A DNA stretch of 64,000 nucleotides from CAYYUA01 sp964542585 (GCA_964542585.1 CAZIUI010000014.1:6512-70511), one strand, 5' to 3'. Shown: positions 36,323-45,367, counted from the stretch's first letter. Numbers and translations are program-made. The notes: generated from the letters alone by a model not told the origin.

Positions 36323-36913
36323 TCACACTTTGACAAGGGTGGCCCTCTGATAAACACGGTATCCAAAGAAACCCTGCTTGTAGGTAATCTTTATGGCATT
36401 AGCAGAGCGAAATTCGTTCCATTTCCACTTTTGAAAATCGATCACATATTTGAATTGATCAAGTTCTGCTTCTCCTAATTTTACCGCATCACCATCCATC
36501 TTGCTTCCCGGTGCGTAGGATTCGCTGATACTTTTAATCCTAACAATTGTTTTTTGCTCTGGCCCCGCTAATCCCATGTTAAGCATGAGAAATCCGCCAG
36601 TAAAAATGGCCCCAATGCCTACATAGTTATAAAAAGCCATACCTGGCAACATCTCAGGCTTCCGATTGGCAGTTAGGTAGTAGTGCGCACCGGTGGCAAT
36701 CCCTCCACTTATAACAAAAAAGTGGAATATTGAATCCAGTGAAATGAAGGTGTTATAGGCCCCGAATACAACCAATCCAAACCCTGCGAACCAACTGAAA
36801 ACCACCCAGTTAGTGCTGTAACGGTAAAAACGCAACTGGTCATCAGCTTCCTCATCTACCCTGGTTTGGTAATAAGTGCGTTGTCCTCGAAAGCCGCGAT
36901 ACCCCCTGTACAT
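36323..36913 (-). CDS. Uncharacterised three-helix membrane protein coupled to the J-domain gene
   Basis: Not recognised as a named family. The 196 residues start with an Arg/Tyr/Gly-rich cytoplasmic segment (YRGYRGFRGQRTYYQT), followed by predicted membrane helices at about 36-57, 60-81 and 92-114, and a soluble beta-rich C-terminal domain (about 120-196) ending with aromatic and basic residues (YRVYQRATLVKV). The stop overlaps or nearly abuts the J-domain gene, indicating joint translation. A role as membrane partner or client of that cochaperone is inference from position only. Confidence 0.65.
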   Translation of the reverse strand: MYRGYRGFRGQRTYYQTRVDEEADDQLRFYRYSTNWVVFSWFAGFGLVVFGAYNTFISLDSIFHFFVISGGIATGAHYYLTANRKPEMLPGMAFYNYVGIGAIFTGGFLMLNMGLAGPEQKTIVRIKSISESYAPGSKMDGDAVKLGEAELDQFKYVIDFQKWKWNEFRSANAIKITYKQGFFGYRVYQRATLVKV

Positions 36914-37008
36914 TTGAATTTCTTAACTATTAAAAGTGGTACGTGATTTAAAAAAAAGGTTTAAGAAAAGTTCGCTTTCTCAAATAAAAGTCGCTTGAGC
37001 TAAGTTAT

Positions 37009-37016
37009 TAATTTTG
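37009..37016 (+). promoter_or_regulatory. -7 promoter element upstream of the hydrolase gene
   Basis: TAATTTTG matches TAnnTTTG exactly and ends 22 bp before the ATG at 37039. Confidence 0.4.
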
Positions 37017-37038
37017 AAGCCTTATCGGTTTTAGTTGT

Positions 37039-37707
37039 ATGACCATTTTTCAATTTCCCGTTTACAAAACAGCTCGCTATGCCACTTTAGGTTATTTATC
37101 TTCTGCTACAAGTCATGTTTGGTTTGTTTGCCACGGTTATGGCCAATTAGCACCCTATTTTATTAAGCACTTTACCCCCTTAGACGATGGTAAAACCTAT
37201 GTGGTGGCACCGGAAGCCCTTTCCCGATTTTACGTGAAGCATCTTGAAGGTCGGGTTGGGGCCACCTGGATGACCAAAGAAGAACGAAGGCAGGATATCC
37301 AGGACTATGTATCCTATTTAGATGCCCTTTATGAACACGTTTTTGAGCAGATACCCCGGCAGCAGGTGAAAGTTCACCTGCTGGGTTTCTCACAAGGGGC
37401 AGCTACGGTATCACGTTGGATTGCAGAAGGTGCGGTAAACGTTGACAGTTGGGTTTTATGGGGCGGGTTATTTCCGCATGACCTTAATTTTTCGGTTTGT
37501 CCTGATAAGTTGCGTGATGCTCCCACTTTTCTTGTTTATGGCGACAAGGATCCCTATTGGGATGACGAAAAACTGAGGGAGCGACATCAAATTGTTGCAG
37601 ATGCCGGAGTGCAATACGAGCATTTCACATTCCGTGGCGGGCATGAAATTCCTGAAGATTCCCTAAAATACTTTACCAACCTTTATTCCCACATTTTTAA
37701 AGATTGA
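37039..37707 (+). CDS. Alpha/beta-hydrolase, phospholipase/carboxylesterase type
   Basis: A cytoplasmic esterase-like protein of 222 residues. The nucleophile elbow is GFSQGAATV (Ser in GFSQG), the acid is probably the Asp in LVYGDKDPYW, and the His is in FRGGHEIPED, completing the catalytic triad. The oxyanion region is near VCHGYGQLA. The size and motifs fit the YpfH/carboxylesterase-type branch of the superfamily. The substrate is unknown and no neighbours give a clue. Confidence 0.8.
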   Translation: MTIFQFPVYKTARYATLGYLSSATSHVWFVCHGYGQLAPYFIKHFTPLDDGKTYVVAPEALSRFYVKHLEGRVGATWMTKEERRQDIQDYVSYLDALYEHVFEQIPRQQVKVHLLGFSQGAATVSRWIAEGAVNVDSWVLWGGLFPHDLNFSVCPDKLRDAPTFLVYGDKDPYWDDEKLRERHQIVADAGVQYEHFTFRGGHEIPEDSLKYFTNLYSHIFKD

Positions 37708-37799
37708 CATATCAAAGGAAAGTTTTAACTTAGTGATTTTGACGGATGTCTAACCAAGAAATTTTGCTGGGGTTTACTTAAAAATAGTTTTCCCAATTA

Positions 37800-38363
37800 A
37801 TGCTTATGAGCACCCAACAGGCGCTGATTCAGCATTGCCTTAAAGGAGACCGAACAGCCCAAAAACAGCTTTACAACTTCTATGCTACCCGCATGCTTGG
37901 GGTGTGCCTGAGGTATGCGGCTGACAAGGCGGAAGCTGAAGATATGCTGCAAGAAGGATTTTTGAAAGTTTTTCAAAACTTGAAAGACCTGAGGGATTAT
38001 GCTCAGCTTGGGTCATGGATTCAAAAAATCATGGTGACCACGGCTCTCATGCATTTGCGCAAACAGCGATTAGTGCTCTCCTATTCAGATGATGAAACTA
38101 CCGAGGTACCTGAACCGGTTGAGGATGAAAGCGCCACCTCTAATCTGACCCGGTACGAATTGCTCAATCTTATCCAACAGATGCCACCGGGATTCAGGGC
38201 TGTATTCAACCTTTACGCTATTGAAGGTTTTTCCCATAAAGAGATTGGCGAGCAGCTTAATATAAGCGTTGGTACAGTGAAATCGCAATATGCCCGCGCT
38301 AAAAATATGATGCAAAAGCAGGTTAAGGAAATGGATCCTGAATTGGTAAATCACTTACCCTAA
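37800..38363 (+). CDS. ECF-type RNA polymerase sigma factor
   Basis: A 187-residue sigma-70-family factor with region 2 (about 15-85: LYNFYATRMLGVCLRYAADK, AEDMLQEGFLKVFQNL, SWIQKIMVTTALMHLRK) and region 4 (about 125-180: PPGFRAVFNLYAIEGFSHKE, EIGEQLNISVGTVKSQYARA). The stop overlaps the next start (TAATG), coupling it to the putative anti-sigma/barrel gene. Its regulon probably includes envelope functions, judging from that partner. The region immediately upstream has no -7 box for the housekeeping factor, so autoregulation is possible. Confidence 0.93.
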   Translation: MLMSTQQALIQHCLKGDRTAQKQLYNFYATRMLGVCLRYAADKAEAEDMLQEGFLKVFQNLKDLRDYAQLGSWIQKIMVTTALMHLRKQRLVLSYSDDETTEVPEPVEDESATSNLTRYELLNLIQQMPPGFRAVFNLYAIEGFSHKEIGEQLNISVGTVKSQYARAKNMMQKQVKEMDPELVNHLP

Positions 38364-39640
38364 TGGCTGACCGTAGATACCAGGAACGTTTTCAGGATTT
38401 TCAAGCGGCCCCTTCCTCCAGCGTCTGGGAGGGTATCGAGGAGCAACTTGATCAGCGACAAAAACAGTTGCAAAGACAAGCCTATGGCTTTTCTTCCGCT
38501 CTTTTGCTTCTGTTAAGTGGGTTCTTTTTGGGTATCCTTTACGAAGATTGGCATAGCGGTTCAACATACACTCACAAAAGTGCGCCAAAACAGTTTGTGC
38601 TTGCCGATAGCCTTACGGAGCCAATAAATGCTGAATCTAAAGGCTGGTTTCAGGGAACGCGTAAGATGCTGAATACTGGAAGGATAGCTTTAAGCAATGG
38701 ACAGCAAACAAATCCTGAATTAAGCCCTAAAGTAGCCACTTCACAATCCGATCAATCCAATAGTAATAATTCGGCAAGTTCCCTATCCTCGCAGGAATCA
38801 AAGGCGACTACTTCCGCTATAGAAGAAGAAGAAAGGTTAAGTAAGCAGAAAATCCTAGCTTTTAGGGATAACCTGCCTGATGCTGATCAAAATTCTAATT
38901 CAATACCGGTAGAACCTGACTTAGGTTTTGATCAAAATTTTGAAAAAGCCAGTTCTTCATGGTCTCTAGGGATACGCGCTGAAATAGCTTGGCAAAAACC
39001 CAATTACCAGGTCAAACGGCCTTACAATCCAGTGATAAAAAAACAGCTAGAGCAGGCAAATGGTCCGGCTAAGGTATTTTCCTCAGTGGCAGTTGCTCAT
39101 TATCAATTAAGTGACCACTGGCGCTTGACTAGCGGTATCGGAGTTGAAGTGGTTAGGAGATCGTTTACCTACAGGCCGAATTCTGCTTTTAAACGGAACC
39201 CAGACCCTGGCAATGATGAGGATGACGAAGCAAACCTAACAGCTAACAACATTCGCTCTGCTGAAAAGCAGACTACCACCAATACCAGTGGCTACATCAA
39301 GATGCCTCTTAGCCTACAATACGGGTTTTCCTTTAAGCGGTTTAAGTTGGGTTTGGAAGGAGGTATTACCGTTCGCAAGTTGGTTAATGCAAGCGGTAAG
39401 CAGCTCAATCCCTTGGCTCAGAGGGTTAGCGACCGGTCTTCAAATAATTCTAATTTACGAACCTGGCAGTCAAATGTGGTACTACGCCCTAGCGTTGGCT
39501 ATCAACTTACCCCCAACTGGCAGGTGACCGTGGCTCCCCAAGCCAGTGTTGCTATGGAATCCTATTACCAAGAAAATTATCCCATTTCCAATCGCCCCTA
39601 CAGGATAGGGATTCAGGCCGGTATAAACTACAATTTTTAA
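38363..39640 (+). CDS. Putative anti-sigma factor fused to an outer-membrane-type beta-barrel domain
   Basis: A protein of 425 residues whose start overlaps the ECF sigma stop. The N-terminal 40 residues form a charged cytoplasmic segment with an SSSVWEGIEEQLDQRQKQ helix resembling those of Bacteroidota anti-sigma-like proteins; one membrane helix follows at about 43-60 (SSALLLLLSGFFLGILY). A long Ser/Asn/Gln-rich linker spans about 75-205, and the last 220 residues look like an 8-10 stranded outer-membrane barrel of the PorT/porin-family type (WSLGIRAEIAWQKPNYQ ... YRIGIQAGINYNF, ending in Phe). Together with the sigma gene this suggests a sensor spanning the envelope. The function is inferred; no experimental family match is claimed. 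Confidence 0.65.
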   Translation: MADRRYQERFQDFQAAPSSSVWEGIEEQLDQRQKQLQRQAYGFSSALLLLLSGFFLGILYEDWHSGSTYTHKSAPKQFVLADSLTEPINAESKGWFQGTRKMLNTGRIALSNGQQTNPELSPKVATSQSDQSNSNNSASSLSSQESKATTSAIEEEERLSKQKILAFRDNLPDADQNSNSIPVEPDLGFDQNFEKASSSWSLGIRAEIAWQKPNYQVKRPYNPVIKKQLEQANGPAKVFSSVAVAHYQLSDHWRLTSGIGVEVVRRSFTYRPNSAFKRNPDPGNDEDDEANLTANNIRSAEKQTTTNTSGYIKMPLSLQYGFSFKRFKLGLEGGITVRKLVNASGKQLNPLAQRVSDRSSNNSNLRTWQSNVVLRPSVGYQLTPNWQVTVAPQASVAMESYYQENYPISNRPYRIGIQAGINYNF

Positions 39641-39688
39641 ATGCCTTTCACTGGCTTGGAATGAAGCTAAACGGCAGATTTAAGCTTT

Positions 39689-40099
39689 ATGTTTGAGGCA
39701 ATTAAGCGCTCCTCAACCATTATTTTTCGACTTAAAGTGGCGCTTGCTCTTGCGGTAATAGTACCGTTAGGGCTCTACAGCAAGGCATATAATGGTCCTT
39801 CAGCCAGTTGGGTTAACAATGACCTTGTAGGTATCTGGTATGTAATAGCTTGGTGCTTAGGGGTTGCCTTTATTTGGCCCTCTTTTCCTAGCTGGAAAAA
39901 TGCGCTTGTGGTTTTTATGGTTACCTGTTTCCTGGAACTTTTGCAGCTAAGTGAATGGTACCCTCTGGAATGGGCCCGAAGTTTTTTTGTGGGGCGCCTG
40001 GTTTTGGGAACCACTTTTATCTGGATAGATTTTTTCTACTACATCCTGGGAGGTTTGGCCGGATGGGGCTTACTTAGCTTTTGGCAAAACAAGCTTTAA
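39689..40099 (+). CDS. DUF2809 membrane protein
   Basis: A 136-residue protein with four hydrophobic helices. The family-like blocks are SWVNNDLVGIWYVIAWCL, FLELLQLSEW and the C-terminal GRLVLGTTFIWIDFFYYILG, which match DUF2809, an uncharacterised bacterial membrane family. It follows the ECF cassette by about 50 bp and may be cotranscribed, though no functional link is known. Confidence 0.75.
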   Translation: MFEAIKRSSTIIFRLKVALALAVIVPLGLYSKAYNGPSASWVNNDLVGIWYVIAWCLGVAFIWPSFPSWKNALVVFMVTCFLELLQLSEWYPLEWARSFFVGRLVLGTTFIWIDFFYYILGGLAGWGLLSFWQNKL

Positions 40100-40116
40100 A
40101 TGACTAAGCTCTTCCC

Positions 40117-40638
40117 TTATTCAGAATTCCTGTAGGCTTTAGCTTTATCAACGTAAGTTTGCGCATTTTGGCGTAGATCCTCCATATCAGATTTAGTGAC
40201 AGTTCTGACTATTTTGGCTGGGCTGCCCATGATAACCGAATAATCCGGGAATACTTTACCCTCGGTCACCAAGCTATGGGCTCCTACAATACACCAATTT
40301 CCAATCCGGGCATTGTTCAGGATGGTGGCCCTCATGCCTACTAGCGAGTGATTACCAACATGGGCACCGTGCACAATGGCAGCATGCCCCAGAATGCAAT
40401 TATGGCCCACTTCAACAGGAAAACCGGGATCTACATGAATTATTGCTCCATCCTGGACATTGGTCCGGTTTCCAATAGCAATAGCATCACTGTCTCCTCG
40501 AATAACCGCTTGATACCAAACCGATGCTTGATTACCAAGTGTTACCGAACCTAAAACCGTGGCATTGGGGGCTAAAAATACGTTGTGGCCTTTTTGTACT
40601 TTTGCCCTGAGTTGATGTTCATAATAGGTATACTCCAT
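40117..40638 (-). CDS. Gamma-class carbonic anhydrase-like hexapeptide protein
   Basis: A 173-residue left-handed beta-helix protein of the YrdA/PaaY branch. Repeating hexapeptides run through the middle (for example NATVLGSVTLGNQASVWYQA). Zn-ligand histidines are visible in GAIIHVDPG and in GHNCILGHAAIVHGAHVG. These proteins are trimers; many lack proven carbonic anhydrase activity and some act as thioesterase-like or ferripyochelin-binding-like proteins. It starts only 14 bp from the divergent hutI start. Confidence 0.85.
   Translation of the reverse strand: MEYTYYEHQLRAKVQKGHNVFLAPNATVLGSVTLGNQASVWYQAVIRGDSDAIAIGNRTNVQDGAIIHVDPGFPVEVGHNCILGHAAIVHGAHVGNHSLVGMRATILNNARIGNWCIVGAHSLVTEGKVFPDYSVIMGSPAKIVRTVTKSDMEDLRQNAQTYVDKAKAYRNSE
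40597..40604 (+). promoter_or_regulatory. Candidate hutI promoter (-7 element) inside the divergent carbonic anhydrase gene
   Basis: TACTTTTG is an exact TAnnTTTG match on the plus strand. It ends 48 bp before the hutI ATG and lies within the 5' coding part of the minus-strand carbonic anhydrase gene, since only 14 bp separate the two starts. No good -33 element was seen. Confidence 0.35.
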
Positions 40639-40652
40639 AAAATGCTTAGCAA

Positions 40653-41903
40653 ATGGCCATTTTAATACAAAATATAGCTGGATTAGCGCAGGTTCGCGAA
40701 AGCGCTCCTAAGCCGCTAACAGGCACGGATCTAAAAGAACTGCCGGTCCTTCAAGACGCCTACCTATACCTCTCTGATGGCAAAATTGCAGATTTTGGCC
40801 CTATGAGCCAATGTCCCAATCCTGATGCAGAGTTTATTGATGCTAGCGGCCGTTGGGTTTTTCCCAGTTATGTGGACGCTCATTCACACCTGGTTTTTGC
40901 AGCTAGTAGGGAGAATGAATTTGTGATGAGGCTAAAGGGCAAGAGTTATGAGGAAATTGCAACTGAGGGTGGCGGAATCCTGAACTCAGCTAAGCGTCTC
41001 CAGCAAACCTCAGAAGCAAGCCTTTTGGAAAGTGCCCGCCAAAGACTGGATGAAATCATCCGTAAAGGCACTGGAGTTTTGGAAATTAAAAGTGGTTACG
41101 GCCTTAGTTATGATGCCGAGCTGAAGATGCTACGCGTCATCCGGCAATTGAAAAAGGAAAGCCCGATCCCGATTAAGGCTACTTTTCTGGGAGCTCATGC
41201 TATTCCCATAGAATACCGGAACAACCGTGATGCTTACATTTCCGAGGTCAAAGATCGCATGCTTCCAATGGTAGCAGAAGAAGGGCTTGCGGAGTACATG
41301 GACGTTTTTTGTGAAAGAGGCTTTTTTAGCCAGGAAGAAACGGAAACGCTGTTAGCCAAGGGTCGTGAGTATGGCCTTAAACCTAAGGTTCATGCCAACG
41401 AGCTGGGCTATACCGGTGGTGTTCAGGCCGGTGTCAATCAGCATGCAGTATCGGTCGACCACTTGGAATGCACCGGAGAAAATGAGTTGGATGCCCTAAA
41501 AACATCTAGTACGATTCCGGTAATCTTACCGTCCACTGCTTTTTTCCTGGATATAGAACCACCACCTGCTCGGCAGATGGCTGATGCGGGACTTCCGATT
41601 GCACTCAGTACGGATTACAATCCCGGAAGTTGTCCTTCGGGTAGCATGCCATTTACGGCTGCTCTAGGTTCCGTCAAGCTGAAGCTTTTGCCGGAAGAAA
41701 GTTTTAACGCGGCCACTGTCAATGCAGCGCACGCTATAGAAATGGGCCAGGATTACGGGCATATTAGAAAAAATGCCGCAGCTAATGTTTTCATAACGGA
41801 TCCCATACCGTCTTACACTTTTCTGCCCTATAGTTTCGGGAATGAGCACATTGCCGAAGTCCTTGTTAATGGTGAAAGGTATCATGGGCTTAAACCGGTT
41901 TAA
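40653..41903 (+). CDS. hutI: Imidazolonepropionase
   Basis: Third step of histidine degradation: hydrolyses 4-imidazolone-5-propionate to N-formimino-glutamate. The protein has 416 residues, typical of the family. Amidohydrolase metal motif VDAHSHLVFA is followed by the HutI-type block RLKGKSYEEIATEGGGI, then KVHANELGYTGGV, and ALSTDYNPGSCPSGSM near the end. It is the first gene of a run hutI-ftcD-HDAC-hisS-hutH. Confidence 0.95.
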   Translation: MAILIQNIAGLAQVRESAPKPLTGTDLKELPVLQDAYLYLSDGKIADFGPMSQCPNPDAEFIDASGRWVFPSYVDAHSHLVFAASRENEFVMRLKGKSYEEIATEGGGILNSAKRLQQTSEASLLESARQRLDEIIRKGTGVLEIKSGYGLSYDAELKMLRVIRQLKKESPIPIKATFLGAHAIPIEYRNNRDAYISEVKDRMLPMVAEEGLAEYMDVFCERGFFSQEETETLLAKGREYGLKPKVHANELGYTGGVQAGVNQHAVSVDHLECTGENELDALKTSSTIPVILPSTAFFLDIEPPPARQMADAGLPIALSTDYNPGSCPSGSMPFTAALGSVKLKLLPEESFNAATVNAAHAIEMGQDYGHIRKNAAANVFITDPIPSYTFLPYSFGNEHIAEVLVNGERYHGLKPV

Positions 41904-41924
41904 AAACCAATCAACAAAACAGGA

Positions 41925-42974
41925 ATGGCTGAAAAACAGCTCTTAGAGTGTGTTCCCAATGTTAGCGAGGGAACGGATAAAGACCTGATCTTCAAGCTTC
42001 AAACAACACTTAGCCAGGTAGCAGGGGTCCAACTTTTACATGTTGACCGTAATGAAGCAGCTCATCGAACCGTATTTACGTTCATCGGTGCTCCAGAGCA
42101 CGTACTTGAAGGGGCTTTTCAATTAATAAAGCGCGCTGGTGAGCTGTTGGATATGAGCCAGCATGTGGGGGAGCATCCGCGAATGGGTGCTACAGATGTT
42201 TGCCCGCTGATCCCTTACGAAGGCCTTACCATGGACGAGGCTGCTGATTACGCTAGAAAGCTGGGTAAAAGGGTTGGAGATGAATTGCATATTCCTGTTT
42301 ACCTCTATGAACAGGCAGCCAGTAAGCCAGTGCGCGAAAGCCTGGCGAATGTTAGAAAAGGCAAGTATGAAGGCATGGCGGAAAAGCTAAAAGCACCAGG
42401 GTGGGAGCCTGATTATGGGCCTATGGAGCTCAATAAAGAGGCGGGTGTCACGGCTATTGGAGCGCGTGATTTCCTTATTGCTTATAACATTAACTTAAAC
42501 ACTAAAAAGGCTGATAAAGCCCATGCTGTTGCTTGTGATGTCCGTGAAAGCGGCAGGCCGCAGAGGGATGAAAACCGTAAAGTTGTAAAGGACGAGCACG
42601 GTAAAGCTAAACGCATTCCGGGTTTGCTATCAGAAGTAAGAGGGCTTGGTTGGTACATTGCTGATTTTGGGCAAGCCCAGATCAGCCTGAATATTCGGGA
42701 TATAAAGAAAGCCCCTATTCAGGATGTATTTGATACCGTAGTTGCCAAAGCGCATGAACGTGGCCTCCGGGTTACAGGTTCTGAAGTGGTAGGGATGGTG
42801 CCTCGTTCTGTTTTGATGAGCGCTGGGCGTCATTACCTGCTTAAGCAAAACGAAAATCCGGAAGGGTACTCAGAGAAGGAGATTATTGATATGGCAGTAA
42901 TTTCGCTGGAGTTAAGCGATGTGGTGGCCTTTAATCCGGATGAGAAGGTAATCGAGTATCAACTGACCTCTTGA
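41925..42974 (+). CDS. ftcD: Glutamate formimidoyltransferase
   Basis: Transfers the formimino group of formiminoglutamate to tetrahydrofolate, the next step after HutI. The 349 residues correspond to the formiminotransferase N- and C-subdomains only; the cyclodeaminase domain of the bifunctional enzyme is absent. Characteristic sequence includes ECVPNVSEGTDKDLI at the N-terminus, HPRMGATDVCPLIPYEG with the catalytic His region, and ARDFLIAYNINLNTKKADKA. A charged insertion near 205-225 (QRDENRKVVKDEHGKAKR) lengthens it. It lies 21 bp downstream of hutI. Confidence 0.94.
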   Translation: MAEKQLLECVPNVSEGTDKDLIFKLQTTLSQVAGVQLLHVDRNEAAHRTVFTFIGAPEHVLEGAFQLIKRAGELLDMSQHVGEHPRMGATDVCPLIPYEGLTMDEAADYARKLGKRVGDELHIPVYLYEQAASKPVRESLANVRKGKYEGMAEKLKAPGWEPDYGPMELNKEAGVTAIGARDFLIAYNINLNTKKADKAHAVACDVRESGRPQRDENRKVVKDEHGKAKRIPGLLSEVRGLGWYIADFGQAQISLNIRDIKKAPIQDVFDTVVAKAHERGLRVTGSEVVGMVPRSVLMSAGRHYLLKQNENPEGYSEKEIIDMAVISLELSDVVAFNPDEKVIEYQLTS

Positions 42975-42990
42975 GGAAAAGCGCAATCCC

Positions 42991-43893
42991 TTGATCCGGA
43001 TAGCATACGATCCCATTTACAAGCTACCATTACCGGAGAATCACCGGTTCCCGATGATGAAATATGAGCTGATCCCCAAACAGCTCATCCATGAAGGGAC
43101 TTATGAAGAGCCTCAGTTTTTCAGGCCGGAACCAATGAATGAAAGGGTTGTCAAGGCTGTTCATAAGCGTGGCTACATACAGCAGCTTAAGGATGGCACT
43201 ATCCCGAAAAAAGCAGCCAGGCGCATTGGGTTCCCTTACAGCCAGCGGCTTATAGATCGTGAGTACTGTATCACTTTTGGTACCATCCAGGGGGCTTTAT
43301 CCGCCATGGATTACGGTTTTGCATTCAACATTGCGGGGGGAACCCATCATGCTTACCGGGATAGGGGAGAAGGCTACTGTATTTTCAATGATATAGCCGT
43401 AGGAGCGCAATACTTACTGGATCACACTTCGGTTGAGCAAATACTGGTGGTAGATCTGGATGTGCACCAGGGAAATGGTACGGCTTCTATCTTCCAAGAT
43501 GAGCCCAGGGTCTTTACTTTTAGTATGCATGGTGCTAAAAACTTTCCCCACAACAAAGAAAACTCTAATCTGGACGTGCCCCTAGCCCCTGGCACAGCAG
43601 ATCAGGAATACCTGGATCATTTGCAAGCCCATTTACCAGGATTGATCAGCTACTTACTGCCGGATTTTATCTTTTTTCAATCCGGCGTAGATATCCTGGC
43701 CAGTGATAAGCTAGGCACGCTGAACCTGAGCAGAAAAGGTTGCTACCAGCGGGATGAACTGGTACTGGAAACAGCCTGGAAGCATCAGATTCCGTTAATG
43801 GCTGTTATGGGCGGAGGATATTCAGATAGCTTGCGAGAAATTCTGGAAGCGCATTGTAATACCTATCGTATTGCTAAGGCCTTGTACGATTAA
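42991..43893 (+). CDS. Histone deacetylase-family (acetylpolyamine amidohydrolase-like) enzyme
   Basis: A zinc-dependent deacetylase-fold protein of 300 residues, starting from TTG at 42991. Active-site elements are visible: the tandem His in GGTHHAYRD, the zinc ligands Asp and His in LVVDLDVHQGNG, and Asp in QSGVDILASDKLG; the catalytic loop GGGYS follows. Bacterial members deacetylate polyamines, acetoin-related proteins or lysines; the substrate is unknown here. It overlaps nothing but is embedded between ftcD and hisS, 16 bp after ftcD, so it probably shares the hut transcript. Confidence 0.88.
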   Translation: MIRIAYDPIYKLPLPENHRFPMMKYELIPKQLIHEGTYEEPQFFRPEPMNERVVKAVHKRGYIQQLKDGTIPKKAARRIGFPYSQRLIDREYCITFGTIQGALSAMDYGFAFNIAGGTHHAYRDRGEGYCIFNDIAVGAQYLLDHTSVEQILVVDLDVHQGNGTASIFQDEPRVFTFSMHGAKNFPHNKENSNLDVPLAPGTADQEYLDHLQAHLPGLISYLLPDFIFFQSGVDILASDKLGTLNLSRKGCYQRDELVLETAWKHQIPLMAVMGGGYSDSLREILEAHCNTYRIAKALYD

Positions 43894-43985
43894 GGCTTTA
43901 ATGGCTTTCCGTGAGCAAGCTTTTGCCGGTCCAAGGGCGTCTGTTCCTATTTTCCTTTGTTACTTTGCAACAAATAAATCAAGCC

Positions 43986-45356
43986 ATGGCGAAACCCCAT
44001 TTGCCGGCTGGTTTCCGGGATTTTGGGCCGGAAGCAGTGTATAAGCGTAACTACATCTTTCAGCGTATCCGGGAGGTTTTTGAGCAGTATGGCTACCAAC
44101 CCCTCGAAACTCCGGCTTTTGAGACTACGGGTACCCTTACGGAGAAGTATGGCGAAGAAGGTGATCAGCTTCTCTACCGGGTCCTGAATAGCGGTGACTA
44201 CCTGAGTAAAGTACCCCGGGAGGTGCTAAACCAAAAGGACTTCAAGGCATTACTCCCCTATATCAGCGATAAAGGGTTACGTTATGACCTTACGGTTCCG
44301 ATGGCTCGTTATGTGGCGATGAATACCAATGAGCTCACCTTTCCTTTTAAGCGATACCAGCTACAAAATGTATGGCGGGCAGATAAGCCCCAGAAAGGGC
44401 GCTATCGAGAGTTTTATCAGTGCGATGCCGATGTGGTCGGAAGCCGTTCCCTGATGTACGAGGCGGAACTCATAACCCTTTTTGATGCCGTATTTGACGC
44501 CCTGGACCTGGGAGCGGTAACCCTTGAATTGAATTCCCGGAAAATCCTTATGGGATTGGCCAAAGCCTTTGATTTTGAAGATCGTTTTGCTGACTTCACC
44601 ATTGCCCTGGATAAACTGGATAAGATCGGAATGGCCGGGGTGAAAAAAGAGCTGGATAACCGCGGTATTCCATCATCAATTCTGGATGAGGTGCACCCCA
44701 TCCTTCAAGCAGATACCACTTATGCCGAGAAGCTCAACTTTTTAGATTCCTACTTTAATGATAATGTGACGGGATTGGAAGGCCTGAATGAGATTAAGCG
44801 GGTGAACGAGATGCTGAACGCAGTGAACTTAAAGCGGCTAGAGCTGAATTTTAACCTGACGCTAGCCCGTGGACTGGACTATTACACTGGGATTATTTTC
44901 GAAGCTGTACCGCAAAACCTGAGATCCGGTTCAATCGCTAGTGGTGGTCGGTATGATGACCTGACTGCTTATTTTGGGCTGAATAATGTTTCAGGGATCG
45001 GGATCTCTTTCGGTGTCGAGCGCATATACGAGGTAATGGATGAGCAGGGCTTGCTGGGAGCTGTGAAAGGAAACTATGCCGAGGTGATTGTGGTATTGCT
45101 GGAAGAAGAGCAAGAAGTTTACGGTTTCCAGGTGGTAACCACCCTTCGCGATGCCGGAATTTCCGCTGAAATCACCCCTGACGCAAGGAAATTGGCTAAG
45201 CAACTCAAATATGCTGATCGAAGGCATGTTAACTACGCGCTTATTTTGAATGCGGAAAATAGTGGCAACCAACGCTTTACCTTAAAACATATGAGTACCG
45301 GAAATCAAACAGAACATACCGACCTGCAAACCGTGAAGGCTGAGCTAACTGCTTAA
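43986..45356 (+). CDS. hisS: Histidyl-tRNA synthetase
   Basis: Class II aminoacyl-tRNA synthetase charging tRNA-His, 456 residues from the ATG at 43986 (MAKPHLPAGFRDFGPEAVYK); an upstream in-frame ATG at 43911 would add 25 non-conserved residues. Motif 2 is FKRYQLQNVWRADKPQKGRYREFYQCD, histidine-specific blocks are LARGLDYYTGIIFE and SIASGGRYDDL, and motif 3 is SGIGISFGVERIYE. The C-terminal anticodon-binding domain follows (about 350-456). A near-consensus promoter box (TTACTTTG) lies 19 bp before the preferred ATG, so it may have its own transcript within the hut cluster. Confidence 0.95.
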   Translation: MAKPHLPAGFRDFGPEAVYKRNYIFQRIREVFEQYGYQPLETPAFETTGTLTEKYGEEGDQLLYRVLNSGDYLSKVPREVLNQKDFKALLPYISDKGLRYDLTVPMARYVAMNTNELTFPFKRYQLQNVWRADKPQKGRYREFYQCDADVVGSRSLMYEAELITLFDAVFDALDLGAVTLELNSRKILMGLAKAFDFEDRFADFTIALDKLDKIGMAGVKKELDNRGIPSSILDEVHPILQADTTYAEKLNFLDSYFNDNVTGLEGLNEIKRVNEMLNAVNLKRLELNFNLTLARGLDYYTGIIFEAVPQNLRSGSIASGGRYDDLTAYFGLNNVSGIGISFGVERIYEVMDEQGLLGAVKGNYAEVIVVLLEEEQEVYGFQVVTTLRDAGISAEITPDARKLAKQLKYADRRHVNYALILNAENSGNQRFTLKHMSTGNQTEHTDLQTVKAELTA

Positions 45357-45367
45357 CCGTTTTGCTT

